DNA of 64,000 nt. It comes from Cymbidium sinense (taxonomy: Eukaryota > Streptophyta > Magnoliopsida > Asparagales > Orchidaceae). The stretch's first letter is position 1; every line of letters starts with the position of its first letter. Location: assembly GCA_021442155.1 (NCBI GenBank), contig CM038218.1:59362268-59426267 (forward strand), read 5' to 3'. This document shows positions 62,528 to 64,000 of this stretch, piece by piece. The notes under the pieces were generated by a model, which searched no databases, was not told where the DNA came from, and saw only the letters and a program-made list of their open reading frames with translations. The position numbers and the translations under genes are program-made.

Positions 62528-64000
62528 TGATATATCCCTCTAAAATTTATAAATCAAGCACATTTATGAAGTTAAAGCATGTATACAATCAAATTAAACG
62601 ACTCGGTGAGATGACTTCAATAATGCTAATCGGGTCAAATCGAGCCCAAAATGAGTTCAAATCAAACCCAAAAGCATATGAAAACTTCAAATACAAGATG
62701 ATCAAATAACTTTGAAATATGAGGTGCTTATAATGAATCGATTCGAATGATCCAATAACGAATCTAAGATCACTCAAATCGAAGATTGTTTGGATGGTTA
62801 AATCACCAAAAATATATATATGATCAAATGAATCGATATACACCGTCCGATTGAGTGCTTTGGGATTTCAGCTACAATGACCAAAAATACCCCTTTCAGA
62901 ATCCTTTAAATAACCACATTCTTGTCATGAAGGGAGAAGAAGCTTGAAGTGAACTTGGGAGAAAGCTGAGAGAGCTAGAAGTTCGAAATTCTTCATCACC
63001 ACCGTTGTCTTCGATCGCCGCCTATTATCGTCACTGATTGTCACTAACAACCATTACAACCGAGCTACTATCGCATAACGTAACTTGATCGAAATTCTAT
63101 TATCGAATTTTTTACATACAATCTTGTAATCTCGTTATCGGAAGATTTGAACTTTGTACTCTAAAGTAAAGATATAGTAGAGTATTTTTATCCCGTGATT
63201 TTCCCTCTTTGTGGGGGGTTTTTTCACATAAAATATATGGAGTTTCTTATTCACTTTTTAACTATCTGTCTGTGTGCTGGATTTCCATACAAGCTAAAAC
63301 GTGAAGTTTTATTCTAACACAACTAGTTTTCGACGCATACAGCTTGGCCTAAAAAACATTTTCATTACATCTTCACAATGATTGACACTCTAAGTTTATG
63401 TTAAGAGTAGCATCATCTATATGATGAAAAAAATTTTACTTTGAAATAATATATATAAAGAATGAAAAAACATCAAATTATGATCTTTCAGTACTTATCA
63501 TAAGCTAGGGGATAACCCTTAATTTCAAAAGATCGTTCATGTTAATATTCTGAATATTTATTTGATTATTAGTTCAAGAAACAAGCCAAGATTAAGGGAC
63601 AATTTCAACATTGAAAAAAAAGATGTAGTTTTACAAATTATGATCCTTCTATCATGCTCATGGAAATAAGGCAAAGATCAAGAAGAAGCTTTAGCTATAA
63701 CCTCAAATAGATGTTTTGATTTGACCTCTTCCACATAGGTTTACGTTATCGAGTAATATTGTGATAAATAATCTTGAAAGAATCAAAATATTTAACCTCT
63801 TCCACAAATGTTAACGTCATCAAGTAACACTTTGACAAAATAACTTTGGATGAGAGTTAAAACTATTGACTTTTTCCACACAAGTTAAATGTCACCAAAT
63901 AACACTCTGACAAATAACATCAGATAGGTCAAAAATCTTTTACGGATTTCTCCACTAGAAGGCACCAGGAAGCCTCGATGGGAAAGTTATAAGTGGATAA
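62528..64000 (+). mobile_element. LTR element A, 5' LTR and start of body, cut by the window end
   Basis: The LTR 62528-63337 matches 4295-5117. The body then repeats the sequence seen at 5118-5763, including the GACCTCTTCCACA units from about 63722. The 3' LTR would lie beyond the window. Confidence 0.8.

Overview
This is AT-rich plant nuclear DNA. The evidence is a split gene with GT-AG introns for a plant-only glycosyltransferase, plus every major class of plant transposon (Ty3/gypsy-like LTR elements, MULE, hAT, PIF/Harbinger, MITEs) and about a dozen long (TA)n tracts. The gene best resembles the CslH/CslB group of cellulose synthase-like proteins, and its details look more like CslH, which hints at a monocot. 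The species cannot be named from the window. I found no intact protein-coding gene, tRNA, rRNA or CRISPR array.

Layout. 1-5763 is one copy of a duplicated block whose second copy starts at 58981 and runs off the right edge. It holds a reverse-strand LTR fragment, MITEs, and the 5' LTR of a non-coding LTR element (4295-8314). 9652-~12870 is a decayed hAT transposon. 13.6-20.2 kb is AT-rich filler with two solitary LTR pieces. 20811-24522 is a MULE with a perfect 9-bp target duplication. 24622-42033 is the cellulose synthase-like pseudogene on the + strand. 42034-48860 has no recognisable gene. 48869-56016 is a second, unusual MULE-like element with a Ulp1-type protease relic between two inverted tandem arrays. 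56026-58980 is AT-rich filler, followed by the second copy of the duplicated block.

The centre of the window is the death of the cellulose synthase-like gene, seen in layers. A MULE sits about 30 bp upstream of its TATA-like box. A 5.7-kb LTR retrotransposon with 5-bp target duplication lies in intron 4. A 3.1-kb PIF/Harbinger element sits inside exon 5, exactly between the codons for ...APFIL and NVD. A 577-bp hAT MITE with 8-bp target duplication lies in intron 6. Several single-base frameshifts occur, one inside the catalytic DxD motif itself. The TED and QxxRW motifs are still readable.

The outer 5-kb repeats are direct and 58,980 bp apart. Because they contain whole nested elements they are not LTRs. 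They could be the ends of a tandem duplication with a ~59-kb period, in which case a sister copy of the Csl gene would lie just outside the window.
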